64,000 nucleotides of DNA from Micropterix aruncella (lineage: Eukaryota > Arthropoda > Insecta > Lepidoptera > Micropterigidae). The notes beneath the pieces are model-generated. The model did no database searches. It was not told the DNA's origin and saw only the letters and a list, made by a program, of their open reading frames with translations. Positions 28,410 to 40,189 of the stretch are shown one piece after another (the stretch's first letter is position 1; every line of letters starts with the position of its first letter). The position numbers and the translations under genes were made by a program. The stretch covers positions 30,409,973 to 30,473,972 of the forward strand of contig OX155960.1 in the NCBI GenBank assembly GCA_944548615.1, in the 5' to 3' direction.

Positions 28410-29110
28410 ATAACCCATTTTAGTCAGGTATAAAATACATAACCCCTTAGTATGTAGTTACAAACTCATTGTCACAGATGCGGCCGAATCGCAAGCTCCC
28501 CATCCCAGAGCGCGTCTCTGATTGGTTGGCTGGAAGAGAAGCGCCCGCGCTATAAATTACTCCGCTCATTAAGAGAGGGGTGCGTCGCACGGCTATAAAG
28601 GAGTGACGCGCGGAGCAACTTAGGCGGCTAGATAATGCATGTAATGAACGGTTGAAATTTAACGCCACCCTCTGGTGGGGTTTTTTGCGCGCACATCGCG
28701 TGCCCACCGCAATGTTATGTAAATTTCATTCTTGCGCGGCGACGCATTGTCGGCAATTTACACATGAGCTGCTTTTTACACCAATGGCGACGGCGCGTAC
28801 TGTCATTTACTAAGATGCAAATTTAATTTTACCCTTCGAAACCGAATGTTAAAAAAGTCGGCGAGATTTATCCCGCGGACAACGCCGAAAATAAGAGAGA
28901 CACTTCGATTTATGCTTACTTAGATAAGGGGCGCGCGTCGCGGTAGGCCTCTTCGGACAGGCGCTGATGTTAATGACGTGTTTATCGAGGCAGTGTATCA
29001 ACTATCAACACAAAACACGCACAGCGAGCGGCGTTTATACTTGGACTTGGTAAAACTATGTCGCTGGTTAAATGATTGCCTGACGCCTCCCCCGTTACAA
29101 CACGCTGCAT
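28410..29110 (+). promoter_or_regulatory. CpG-rich block with TATA box
   Basis: A CCAAT-type word (TGATTGGTTGG, about 28510) precedes two TATA-like elements, CTATAAATT near 28549 and the stronger GGCTATAAAGG at 28591-28601. A start would be expected near 28625, but no good initiator is seen there. At 28666-28686 the stem CCACC/GGTGG is followed by six T. The rest is GC-rich unique DNA with ATGCAAATTTAAT (octamer-like) at 28815. Promoter or enhancer; no exon could be defined. Confidence 0.3.
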
Positions 29111-29153
29111 AGTTTTTTAATAAAATATAGAATATTTAAGACTGCGCAAACTC

Positions 29154-30225
<1,072 letters not shown>

Positions 30226-31135
30226 AACGGTAAGGACAATGTTGATAATATAATCTTGTAATGGAGTATTAACAAAATTCCTTGTAATTTAACAAAATTA
30301 AGATTGAAACATCTTTATTCTGTATAAAACCGTAATAGTTAAATTGTAATGTAAAAATTAATCCAATATTTTTCTTAGTACATGAAAATGATAAAAATGC
30401 GAAATGGCAAGTTGAAAAGGATTAATAAACCGATGTGATTTTTTGATTAGAGATAGCTAAAGGAACGGTAAGTAAGTTACGTGGGGGGAGGGAGTGTAGT
30501 ACGAGAAGGGGGAAGAGTGGGAGGGGAAGGAAACGAATATCCGAGCATCGCTGGTAACAATCCACTAGTTAATTATAAATTGAGTGTCATCGCATTTCGG
30601 TGTGGGTTTTTCATCACCACGTCACCAATAAAATATATAAGTGTTAAGTATTATCATCGCAGCGATAAAATAAAAATGATTAACAATATTTAGAAGCGGG
30701 GAAAATTATTGACACGAGATACGGATCGAGTGCGCGACACTCGAGTCCGATACAGTCAATCAAACTTGATTGAGTGACAATATTTATCGCAACAGTCGTA
30801 ATTTTTCGACGTCTTCAATTAAATTATTTACGACAACACAAAGACCGCCCAAAAAACGCTCAGATTAACCCGTTTACATAAACTTAAGATCGGATTTTAC
30901 GACGGCCATTATTCGTGCGAAGAGATGCAAATAACAAGAAAGTTTCGAAGACAAGGCATACCTCGTCATTATTATTTTTAAATTTTATTTAGGATGAATA
31001 CAGATGTTCATTATTTACGTTTAATACAGTAAATATAGAAAAGAATGTAAAGTATTAGTAAAAATTAGTATAAACCTACAAACTGTATACATTTTGAAAG
31101 AAAATGAAAATAACATGTAAAATGCTTAAAATATA
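30226..31135. other. Non-coding stretch, partly G-rich
   Basis: 30481-30533 is a G-rich purine tract on +. 30700-30960 is GC-richer, with TTGATTGAGTGACAATATTT-type words, possibly regulatory. No gene recognised. Confidence 0.4.
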
Positions 31136-31411
31136 CGGCCCGGTGGCATAGTGGTTAGGTCGCCTGATCTTACATTGTAAGGTCCCAGGATCGATTCCCG
31201 GCTGGGTCACCATTTTTCGTTGGGATCAAATTAACGGAATTTGCATTTTCAATTCTGTCGAATGCAAACAAGACACCCACTTACAGACATGTTACACGCA
31301 CACATATATAACACGTCATAGTGTGGTTGGTTGTAGAGATTGTCATATGACAATAAACCCGCCCATTGTGACATTTTCACAATAAAGAGTATAAACAAAC
31401 AAACAAACAAA
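31136..31411 (+). mobile_element. tRNA-derived SINE, copy 1 (most complete)
   Basis: The head reads GCCCGGTGGCATAGTGGTTA (A-box region) followed by GGATCGATTCCCGG (B-box), and closes with GGTCACC. Its ends pair as a degenerate acceptor stem (GCCCGGT with GCTGGGT). The body has TTTTTCGTTGGGATCAAATT, TTCAATTCTGTCGA and AACAAGACAC, then GACAATAAACCCGCCCATTG. The tail is AATAAAGAGTATAAACAAAC with further AAAC units. Same order as at 42375 and 61006. Transcription would depend on the internal Pol III boxes. Confidence 0.88.
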
Positions 31412-32409
31412 TATAATATAGATAGAAATAATTTGATAATATTAATGGGAAATGCTATTCTATATCACACGTTTTCGTTACTAAAACTACTTTGGGGTTT
31501 AAAAATATAGTAATTAATTATTTATTTATTTGATCTTCGGGAAACAAACAGCACTTCATTAATTATGACTAATTATTTTATTTTATTTTATTTTTATTTC
31601 ATTTTATTTTATAGCAAACTTACAGATAGTAAATATATGATAAGTATTTTAAAAACATATTCAAACTAAACAAATTTACTATCCTATGAATAGTTTGCAA
31701 TGCTTGCATTACAAATTAACAGAAATAACATGAATACGTTGTTAGTAGAAAAAAAATATAATAAGCTAATGATAAATAATTAGGTATATAATTAGGAATA
31801 AAAGGGTTAGAAAACTAATAATTAAATAAGTTTTTAATAAGCTTATTTGGTTAGAGCAAAATTGAAGTATGAGTAATTGGATAATAATATTTATTATACA
31901 TAATGATATAATACAATAGTATGTTATAATATAATAATCATATAATACAGTACATTAGGATGGCAGTTAGTGAAATTTTAAGAAGTAGGAGATAGGCTAG
32001 GTATGATCGAGTTTTTTATTAAATTAATGGAATCATAAAATATATCTAATCCTTTACACGATTTATCAAAAACGCTTATATCGATTGAATTATCATATTA
32101 CAATGTTTCGCTGGCCGATTAAAAGTTTCCTACAGAACTGTCTTTACTATTTTCTTATACGGTAAATATCAAAATTGAATTGAATGAATTAAATTACTAC
32201 CGGACTATTAGGTACTATGAGAGGAAATGAAAGGGATGGGATATAGGAAAGAATACAGGTATTTAAATTATAGTCTATTGCTTTGTCTCATTTTCGCTCT
32301 GTTAGTTTTCAAATTCTTCTTTTATATTATATACTTATTTTCTAGTCGCCAAGTGGGTTATAAACAGCCTCGCTGAATTTAGGCTGGCTTATGTGAAATA
32401 TGTCGATAT
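31412..32409. other. Very AT-rich stretch
   Basis: Contains TTATT/TTTTA microsatellite at 31574-31612 and a GATCTTCGGGAAACAAACAG piece at 31532 that may be an old LINE end. Nothing coding seen. Confidence 0.4.
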
Positions 32410-32640
32410 CTAGAAATCGACCGTTATTTGTTTAATAATCGTTCGGACCGTCATTTTGTGCAATAATATCATATTAGAATCTGTGCGGCGGTCTTCCAGT
32501 AGGAGGTCTTCCAGTCTGTGCGAAGGTTTTCCAGTCTTCCACATAGGAAAATAGTTCAGCCTACTCTCATAAGTTCCAAGTCCCAAGTGTTCACGGTAAA
32601 CCAGGTATCTAATAAAACGTTTGATAGATAATGGCACATC
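32410..32640 (-). pseudogene. Non-LTR retrotransposon fragment (RT C-terminal side)
   Basis: A 75-codon minus frame reads IKRFIRYLVYREHLGLGTYE, then SRLNYFPMW, and later LEDRRTDSNMILLHK. This follows the LINE pattern QxxFLRYL, TYExRLxxF, LxxRRxxxDxxLLxK. About 19 residues between MW and EDRRT look inserted by a local duplication of GTCTTCCAGT-type wording (32490-32540). It belongs to a different LINE group from 9192 and 24060. It abuts family D at 32641. Confidence 0.6.
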
Positions 32641-33335
32641 TTGTTATTAGGGCCGGTGCAACTCATGGGGCAGCTCCTATCCAGTAGCTTCCTCTAATGA
32701 GTGACTACTTCGGGAAGGACCAGGTTACTTTGATGGTGGATCAGTTTCCGCTGGGGGATCGGCCCTCGGGCGCTACTGGGCTGTGTGCGCACCGTGCGGC
32801 GTCAATCGACTGCCAACCGACTTTTCTGCCAATCGAATGTTGCACTCCTGCGAACAACTTGAGCAGTCGGGAAACGACATACGGTTTCCTAAGCAGCGGA
32901 GTGGATGTTGACCTGTCGTCTTCCACCCCGGAAATGACCATTTGGCTACCTGATTCTGAGTTCAGACCCGGGCAAAAGATGCCATGGTCCGCGATAGATG
33001 CAAACTGAATCACCGCTGAACATACGGCATGAGAAGGACCGCGCAAGCGACCTCGAACCAGTAAGCAGTCGGGATGCCGGTGAAATCCGGCCGAATCTGG
33101 TAATAAGAGCGCGAGGTCAGCCCGCTGGTTATACATTCCCGGTGTCTCTTGGTATAAAGGCGATGGCTTCTTACGGGCGAGTTGGCGTAGCTAGACAGTG
33201 GACCGTTTCGTCCCAAGTCTTCTACGTTCAACTCATGAGAGACAGAACGATCACTATCGTAACAACTTCATGGAGTGACGGGTTCGCCCGTAGTAGTCGA
33301 CACCTCCAAATAATAAAACGTCCAGGTATCTAATA
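32641..33335 (+). mobile_element. Family D element, longest copy
   Basis: Shares ordered blocks with four other places: CAGCTCCTAT(C/T)CAG near the start, CGCACCGTGCGGCGT, GGTTTCCTAAGCAGCGG, GTGGATGTT(G/C)ACCT, CTTACGGGCGAGTTGGCG. It has ACGGGTTCGCCCGT at 33278-33291, a perfect stem with a TTCG loop, near the 3' end. Frames of 103-131 codons exist on both strands but carry no known domain and are not kept between copies. Likely a non-autonomous retroelement or a LINE 3' region; class unknown. Confidence 0.7.
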
Positions 33336-33379
33336 TCAATGTCGCTATGATTATCATCATCATTATGGGTTTATCCTGT

Positions 33380-33850
33380 CACGGCTGCTTAGCGCCGCGT
33401 GACGCGCGACCGGCAATAATTTGTCGAAAATCCTCAAAACTTAAACGTAGCGGGATGTGAGCGATTTTGCCGCGGCATTTTAATTGCCGCCGCGACGACA
33501 TGATGACGTTTAATAATAGCCGCGGCGGTCGCTAATGTCGCTATAATGGTCGAACTCGACAATTATTAGACAAAGGAGCGCGGTAATTGTCGAGCGTGTC
33601 ACAAAACAAACGCGGCCTCTATTAATAGGTATACGCAGACCGAAATGCCGCCGCGCGTTTCGACAAAAATTTCGATATTTTTTGCGACGCTATTTTTATT
33701 ATTATTATAATGTTTCGGGCCACGCGCCACAAAAGCGACAATCGAAATATCACCTCGGGGCGGTGATAATCGAGCGCCCACGCGCGCGCCGATGACCGCT
33801 AGCGGATGATCGAGAATTCCGACCCGAATTCGAAACCACAGGTTTGAAAA
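33380..33850. promoter_or_regulatory. CpG-rich unique block, possible regulatory island
   Basis: Dense GCCGCCGCG and CGCGCG wording alternates with ATTA-containing words (TTTAATTGCC, TTTAATAATAG, ACAATTATTAG). No coding frame with a recognisable product. Sharp boundary with AT-rich DNA on both sides. Confidence 0.25.
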
Positions 33851-34599
33851 TACTCGATCATCCGCCCGATTGATTGCTTAATTACATTTAAGATTTTTTT
33901 CTAATGAGTAAATAATTAAAATATTACATTTACCGAAGAGACCGAAATCTCCGCGCTGTTTGATAGTTGATTGTAGCATGTGGGCGATCGCGACTTTTCA
34001 CCGAATGTGCCCAAAAGAAACGGGTTTTTATATTGTCTAGTGTTATTGAGTCGAGTTGTATAACACGGTTCGGATTATGCAAATGTAGATGTTATATCTA
34101 TGGGTGCATAGAATTAGATCTACAAAGCAAACTGCAGGATTTTTTCTTTGTCCGAAAATATAAATTTTGTTTGGATAAGTACCTAGATGTTTATATAACC
34201 TGAAAACATTAACAATTTTGACGTCCTGAAAACTACAATTTCGCAGATTTCATATTATTTCACCCTGTAATATGTATCCATATCGATATCTATCTATATA
34301 TTTCTATTTAGGTAGGTATATCATATATTTATATCATGACTATACCTATGCCAAAGTCATGTCGATAGCTTTAAAATTGACTGAGAAAATCGACGTTGAC
34401 TTGAAAGTGGCGTTTTACATGTATCCTATGCAGAAGCGTCAAAACAACACATCACACAACCGAAATAAAGTTAGAATTACAAATGTCTCAAAATTAGATG
34501 TTATAAGTACGAATAGTTAGATAAATGCTAAAGTTTACGTGATTTATTTATTTAAGGATTAATTACTATAAAACATTTATTTTGCTTACAAAAATATCC
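33851..34599. other. AT-rich stretch, no gene seen
   Basis: Frames of 78-82 codons at 33967 and 34272 resemble no family. Short GTAGGTATA microsatellite at 34310. Confidence 0.4.
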
Positions 34600-34680
34600 A
34601 ACTACTAATGGCTAAACCTTCTGCTTATTCGGGTGTGTCACCCAACTGGTACTAACCCGTTCTAAGGGGGGCAGGGCTCA
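34600..34680. repeat. Dispersed repeat family E, diverged copy
   Basis: GTGTCACCCAACTGGTACTA then ACCCGTTCTAAGG resembles 53440-53475 (AAGTGTCACCTAACTAGGCT then ACTGCCTGTTCTAAGG), and more distantly the 27200 and 39655 copies. Confidence 0.45.
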
Positions 34681-35435
34681 AATAATACAATAAATTATTT
34701 AAATGTTTTTAGTAAAATGCTCATAAAATTAAATTGCCCTAAATTGTGGTCCTCCAAAAACTTTTATCGCATTTTCTATATAAAAACGGCGTTAAAGTCA
34801 AAGATATATTTCCGCTAAATAGAGTGAGATAAATAGACTAAAAGAATTAAAAAGCTTAAAGTATTAATAACAATCATCTATATCTTGTGGTTATTATGCG
34901 GATATATTCTAAGACATTAAATTGATGAACACTCTAAAATAGGTTAAAAAAACAGATGTCGATAGTTTTTCGGAAAAATTTAGCAAAACCAGAAGATCGG
35001 CAGTAATTAAACATAATTACATTCGCTTTTTCTTAATGAGTAAACTTATACACTGCATAAGGGTTTAAATTTAATTAAATTGTTCTTTAGCTTACTATTT
35101 TTCAAACTAAATGGGTTACGTTTATCGATATAATTATATTTTCAATTGGTCCGAATATGATCCCTGCTAAGGCATATTTAAATATGATTCCTGCTAAAGC
35201 ATAGTTGTTTGATATTCGCCACGTAGTTATCATAGTATTTAGGAGTTTCTTAAAATAACCTTATCAGATTATAATATATGTAGGTTATTCTCTAACTACC
35301 CGTATATAATTTAAGGTCATAATTCGTTATACTTCAGCCGATATGATCCTAGGAAATGATAGCTTCAGGGTTTTATCGTGTCGACCCTTAAAGGAAAATA
35401 TCAAAGTATTGCCAATAGAGTTGCGTTTGTAAGCT
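34681..35435. other. AT-rich stretch, no gene seen
   Basis: A 27-base direct duplication (AATATGATYCCTGCTAARGC) lies at 35153-35203. Nothing else recognised. Confidence 0.45.
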
Positions 35436-36050
35436 TTGGTATGGTACCCTAAAATTGAGACGGTTCACGTTGGGTCAATCGCTGTACGGCGGTTTAGCCC
35501 GCGCCGTGTAACACCGGTAGTGGGACTCGATGTTGGGCAGCGCTTCAGGTTTATATTATTAGGCCGCGCGGCGCGGAACACGTGTGCGACGCGTACAAAA
35601 CCAAAACCGGTTCGCGCCGGACCGGACCGGACAGTCGAATATCGCGCCTATTAACGCGCGTTTCAAATCGCGTGTAACATCGGAAGCCGAAATGCGCCGC
35701 TCATTCATTCATTTTCCCAACCGGGCGCCACCGCATTAATTAGAATCGTCGAAGAATTCTAGAATTCTTAGGGGCGTGCGCGCGCGCGATAGAATTCTAT
35801 TTCACCGCTTCCCCGGATACAGAGCGCTAATTAAATTGCGCAGGGATATTTTAATCGACAAGACGCAATGGTTATGGCAATGATGTAATCAGACATTTTC
35901 TAAATGTATGAATACCCCTTCGCCATTCCACCTGTCTCCTAGCTTGTCCTTAACCCCTCACGTCGCGAGGTAAAAACTCACCGCGCCCAAAAACATCACT
36001 TTTGCGCGCGACATATTCGCGCAAAAAATCGACGCGAGTCAACGGCCTTG
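35436..36050. promoter_or_regulatory. CpG-rich unique block, possible regulatory island
   Basis: GC-rich with CGCGCG, CCGGACCGGACCGGAC at 35618-35632 and ATTAATTAGAATCG at 35734. AGAATTCTA and GAATTC words repeat at 35753-35800. A 72-codon + frame has no known relative. Confidence 0.22.
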
Positions 36051-36200
36051 AGAAAAACGATCATAACTTATAAACCACTAATCGGATTAAAAAAAGATAA
36101 ATAGAAAAAAGATCGCATTGAAATTTGACATATAAAACATTATAACCTTATCTCGTAAAACAATTAAGATAATAATGAATAAATATTACAAAATTGGCAA
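36051..36200 (+). repeat. Dispersed repeat family F, copy 1
   Basis: ACCACTAATCGGATTAAAAA, TTGCATTGAAATTT-like wording, GTAAAACAATTAAGATAAT and AATGAATAAATATTA recur in the same order at 45498-45605. An old interspersed repeat fragment of unknown class. Confidence 0.6.
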
Positions 36201-37320
36201 ACTGAAAAAACTCGCCTATAAAATCATTTCGATTTTTTTGTAAATACAGTTTTTGTAAATATCAAAAATTGTAAATACAGTTATGTTCTTTATTAAATGC
36301 TTTACCAAAGCGATATTTTTTTTTACTTATTTGCATACAAAAATACGGAAAAAATATTTATTTATTCAGCCAAGAAAAATTGTATGTATTCTCGTAAAAA
36401 AAAATTTTTTTAATTTTTAATTTGTGACTACTTATGGTATTTTTTTATATGAAATTCTTTCAAAATAACTTTATTACTACATCACTTCTTCTTAGAAATC
36501 ACACCAGAACTTTGAGCTTTGTCTGATATTATAGAAAAATCTAAAGTTTTGAGAGTTTCCGACTTCCGAACCTAATAATAAACTTTGAATGCCCATAATA
36601 TAAAATTCGTTAGATTTTTTCAATTATATTGTCTTATCATAGACTTATTATATGTCTAATAACTAATTACTATACTCCAAAGAGTCACATTTCATCGAAA
36701 AACTATGAAAAATCGCACTTAATTCTCTCATAGTAATTATCAAAACAAGTTTCTTTGCGCGATTCATATTAGAAAACAACATATAATGTTCAAAATACGC
36801 CTAATTATGTGATAACTTAGGATGTAAATGAAGCAATACCTATTTTATTAGTAAATTAAAGCGACATTACGTCATGTTTCGCGATATAACGGGATATTTC
36901 ACAAACATTACAAAATAAATACGGCCATATTTCGCTCGCCGTTTGGTTTTGCCAATGTGTTTTCTTCGAAAATTCGTGAAAAACAGCAAATGGGCTATGT
37001 AAATTGTTTAATCCTAAGGCCTAAACTACTTAAAAATGGAAATTACTTACTTTTATCCGGTATGCACTGCACTTATATACACAAAACAATTCACAACACA
37101 ACACGTCGCGGAATTATACGCCTCCGCGAATGGGCAGTTCGCGACTGTCGTCAGAAATGAGGTCATCGATTTTGTAAGGGATGTAGTAATTCATATTTCT
37201 AACATCGCATGCGGCAATCGAGCAATTTCATAGTGTTGCATATTTGGCTATATTATGGCATCATTCGATAGAATATACAATCGCATTTCGAAATTTAAAC
37301 GACATTTTCTTGAGCGGCGA
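36201..37320. other. AT-rich stretch, no gene seen
   Basis: Frames of 65-67 codons at 36957 and 37036 overlap each other and match nothing. Several poly-A/T tracts. Confidence 0.45.
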
Positions 37321-37400
37321 GCGCGATATCCCGTATGGGATAGTTTGGATTTCAGCCGGCCGCCATACATATCCCGCAAGGGATGTTAAGTGCCGAGCGG
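37321..37400. promoter_or_regulatory. Two copies of an ATCCCG-N2-GGGAT dyad
   Basis: ATCCCGTATGGGAT at 37328-37341 and ATCCCGCAAGGGAT at 37371-37384 share the dyad ATCCC/GGGAT. Their starts are 43 bases apart, about four turns of the helix. They sit in a GC-richer patch (CAGCCGGCCGCC between them). Looks like a paired protein-binding site; the factor is unknown. Confidence 0.4.
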
Positions 37401-37487
37401 GTTAAATCCCAGGTGCTAATAAACAGACCTAGCGCAATTAGGCCATTATGACCCGATTCGTTTATGGGTCGGCCCCACTCACGGCTT

Positions 37488-37825
37488 TGTTTTCTTCTAA
37501 GGGCTCTCTAGCTAGACAATAAAGCATTGCGTCGCGGGCTGGGCAGGGATCGTAAACCGCAGGAAATATGGAAATATATATATATTTTAAATATTTACTA
37601 AAAATCCCTAATTTTGTAGTTTTATACCAGGGGGTCACGTCATGCATCAATCAATGAGGTCTAATTAACGTGACTCCCTGGTATAAACTACAAAATTAGG
37701 CATTTTTGGTAAATATTTTTAAAAAATATTTGCATAATTCCTGCGGTTTACGATCCCCTCCCAGCCCGGGACGCGATGCTTGACAAGCATGCTTGATCGT
37801 CTAGAGAGCCCCTAAGAGCGAAAAT
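37488..37825. mobile_element. Palindromic MITE, ~335 bp
   Basis: The left arm has CTAAGGGCTCTCTAG, AAGCATTGCGTCGCGGGCTG and GGATCGTAAACCGCAGGAA. The right arm is its inverse: TTCCTGCGGTTTACGATCC, CAGCCCGGGACGCGATGCTT and CTAGAGAGCCCCTAAG. An inner stem (TACAAAATTAGG and CCTAATTTTGTAGTTTATAC type) surrounds a centre at about 37640-37665. No coding. Flanking duplication not clear. Confidence 0.78.
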
Positions 37826-38807
37826 GGCTGTTGACCTAATGACAACCGCTCTTGGAACGACCGATCGGCTACCCGATCCCGCGTCGCTTTAATCAACAAT
37901 GTTATACTTAACAAACGAGTAACAATGTTAAACAAACGATTTAAAGAATTGCTAACCTTCCGAAATTCTCCATTTTATTTTTAAAATACACGAGACCCAA
38001 AAATACATTACGTTATAAATAAGACCGAATCGCTAATAAACATGTCTTTAAAAATAAACGCAGTACGGCAGCGCCATTAACACGCGTACGGCACCGTCCG
38101 CGCCCGCGGACAGATATGCGCGTCATTCATTACGGCATTACCATTTCTCCTCACTACAAATTTACCGTTGATTGGTCCATAATTTGTCGTATACTCGTTA
38201 TAAAACGCCGATAGTCTCACTCGTAAAATGCACTGACCCGAATGTGTGAATGCAAGCAACCATTACTTTCTTGCCGGGCGCACCTGATAAAACTGCCGTT
38301 ACGTTTAGGTACCTACCTATCATACATATGTATACGTAAGTATCGTAAAATTGCAGCATTATTTAAAAATTGGTACCTAATGTGTTAATTACATTAAAAA
38401 CGCAGGCATAATAGGTTAATTGAATAAGGAGTGGACGTCGTCAAATTGTAAGGACCCGTCCATGATGTAGTAAAATATCTGTTCATATTTTTAGCTTGAA
38501 AAGGTATGTAAGTTCGATTTGATTCAAATTCGGCGTAGTAGCCAGGTGAAAATTTTCGATGCAACGAAATATTCCGAATTTCATGAATTTCGCGATAACT
38601 TGTTGAGTAATCTAAAGCTAATCAATGTTTTATAGTAATTAATTCCTAAATAAATAAATAAAATAAATAAATAAATGAACTGACAGACTAAATTCAGATT
38701 GTCTGCACCTGTAAGATTCTAGTTTTAATTTATTTTATTTTAATAGTAAATATATTATTACAAAAAAGAGCATAAATACTAATATTTTTAACAACTAGGA
38801 TATAAAA
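37826..38807. other. Mostly AT-rich stretch, no gene seen
   Basis: A 60-codon minus frame at 38077-38259 lies in a GC-richer patch and matches nothing. (AAAT)n at 38647-38676. Confidence 0.45.
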
Positions 38808-39095
38808 CGAATTTACCGCGTGAAATTTGTAGCACCCGACGTTTCGGTGACGTTGCAATCGCCGTTGTCCAGGGTAGACTGAAGAGCTGTCAATCCGTTG
38901 TTTTGCGGGTAGGCCGCATACCGCTGCCGCCACTGCGTAGGTTATAACGGGGGGGGCGGGCTCGGAGCGCGGGAATTTTCGTCACCGAAATGTCACCTAA
39001 ACGTCGGGTGCTACAAATTTCACGCGGTAAATTCGTTTTCTATCCTATTTATAATGCCAAACAACCGCGATAGTCTTCGATTTTATATTTTTAAC
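38808..39095. mobile_element. Foldback MITE family I, copy 1
   Basis: The left arm AACGAATTTACCGCGTGAAA, TTTGTAGCACCCGACGTTTC is inverted at ACGTCGGGTGCTACAAATTT, CACGCGGTAAATTCGTTTT (39000-39043). The GC-rich centre includes a run of nine G at 38949-38957. A shared outer segment (TTTATAATG, CAAACAACCGCGATAGTCTT) extends to about 39090 and is also present in the 53742 copy, so the element is longer than the palindrome. Confidence 0.78.
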
Positions 39096-39639
39096 GTTTT
39101 TTTGCGAAGCAGATTAGATGAGAATTGTTTGGATTTTATCACTCCACTAGATTTTATATCTGTTCTGGGCTATTTAATGCATGGTGACTTCACCTTTACC
39201 TTTTTCTACAATCAATGAGCTAATTGCGGTGGCAGACGCAATCTATGGCAAAAATAGGAGCCGGAAATATACTCGTACGCAACTTTGCAGCCAGTCGATC
39301 GCTCGGTGTCATTGGAAAACGATTGATAGGCTCTATCTGAACTTAAGCGTAATTGGCTTCAACAACAATAACGTAAATTTTCAAATTATAAAAATCAAAA
39401 TCTTTCAAGAATTTTAACATAAATTAAACTAAAATAAGATCAAATTCGAAGAAAACGGCAATCAAGAGAAAATAGGGGCCCGAAAGGGGCCTAAAATGCT
39501 TCCAAATTTAGGCAGCGAGCTGTTACAATTCGTATTTCTTCGACTATAATCCCACCAAGAAGTGATGTTATGTATATTTTTTTATTTTTTTTTATTTATT
39601 TTTTATAATGCTTTATTTAAGAGAAAGTAGTACAAAAAT
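39096..39639. other. Stretch with no recognised gene
   Basis: A 78-codon + frame at 39181-39417 begins MVTSPLPFSTINELIAVADA. It resembles no family I know and has no clear splice context. Confidence 0.4.
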
Positions 39640-39740
39640 TATGTCTTAAAAACTACCCAACTAGGTTAATGCCCGTACTAGGGTAGATTCTTTTCTTTTA
39701 AATTAAGATGCGCACGTAATTTTATACTGCAATTATAGAA
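39640..39740 (-). repeat. Dispersed repeat family E, copy 2
   Basis: AAAAACTACCCAACTAGGTT, AATGCCCGTACTAGGGTAGA is the reverse complement of the block at 27198-27238, with matching flanks (TTC.TTT and GCACGTAA.TTTATA). Confidence 0.65.
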
Positions 39741-40189
39741 CTATGGTAATATTTTACTTGTTTATATAATATTTAACATTATACATATAATATTCTCATT
39801 TATATATAAATATATACATTTACCTACTTGTATTATTTACATACTATTATTATTTACATACATTTGCATTTACGTACATGTATTTATTAGTAATATATAA
39901 TTGATTAAATTGATAACGTCGTTTTAAACGAGGATATCTGTTTACTTAACCTGACCTGTCGCATATTAAAATTCATAATAGGATTTATGCAGAAGTTGTT
40001 ATTTTGCATCAAAATTTATCTATCCTGCCTTTCGTTGACTTCTAGACGTGTCCTTATATTGACTTCAATTTCGCATAAATATTTATTGCGATATAACCTA
40101 ATACGTAATTCACTGGATCTGTCTTATGTGTTTCAATTATGCAATTATATACGACGTGATAACAAGCTTTAATGAGTCAATTAAAAAAA
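39741..40189. other. AT-rich stretch, no gene seen
   Basis: ATTATT/TACATACATT microsatellite-like wording at 39820-39890. No coding or RNA gene recognised. Confidence 0.45.

Noticed and set aside
28447..28707. 86-codon minus frame
   Set aside because: Overlaps TATA-like elements and CpG-rich DNA; no recognisable protein.
31136..31210. tRNA gene
   Set aside because: A- and B-box are present, but the anticodon stem is poor and the same head is attached to a SINE body in another copy, so it is a SINE head.
32697..33333. Frames of 103-131 codons on both strands of family D
   Set aside because: Not conserved in other family D copies; low stop density of a GC-rich repeat.
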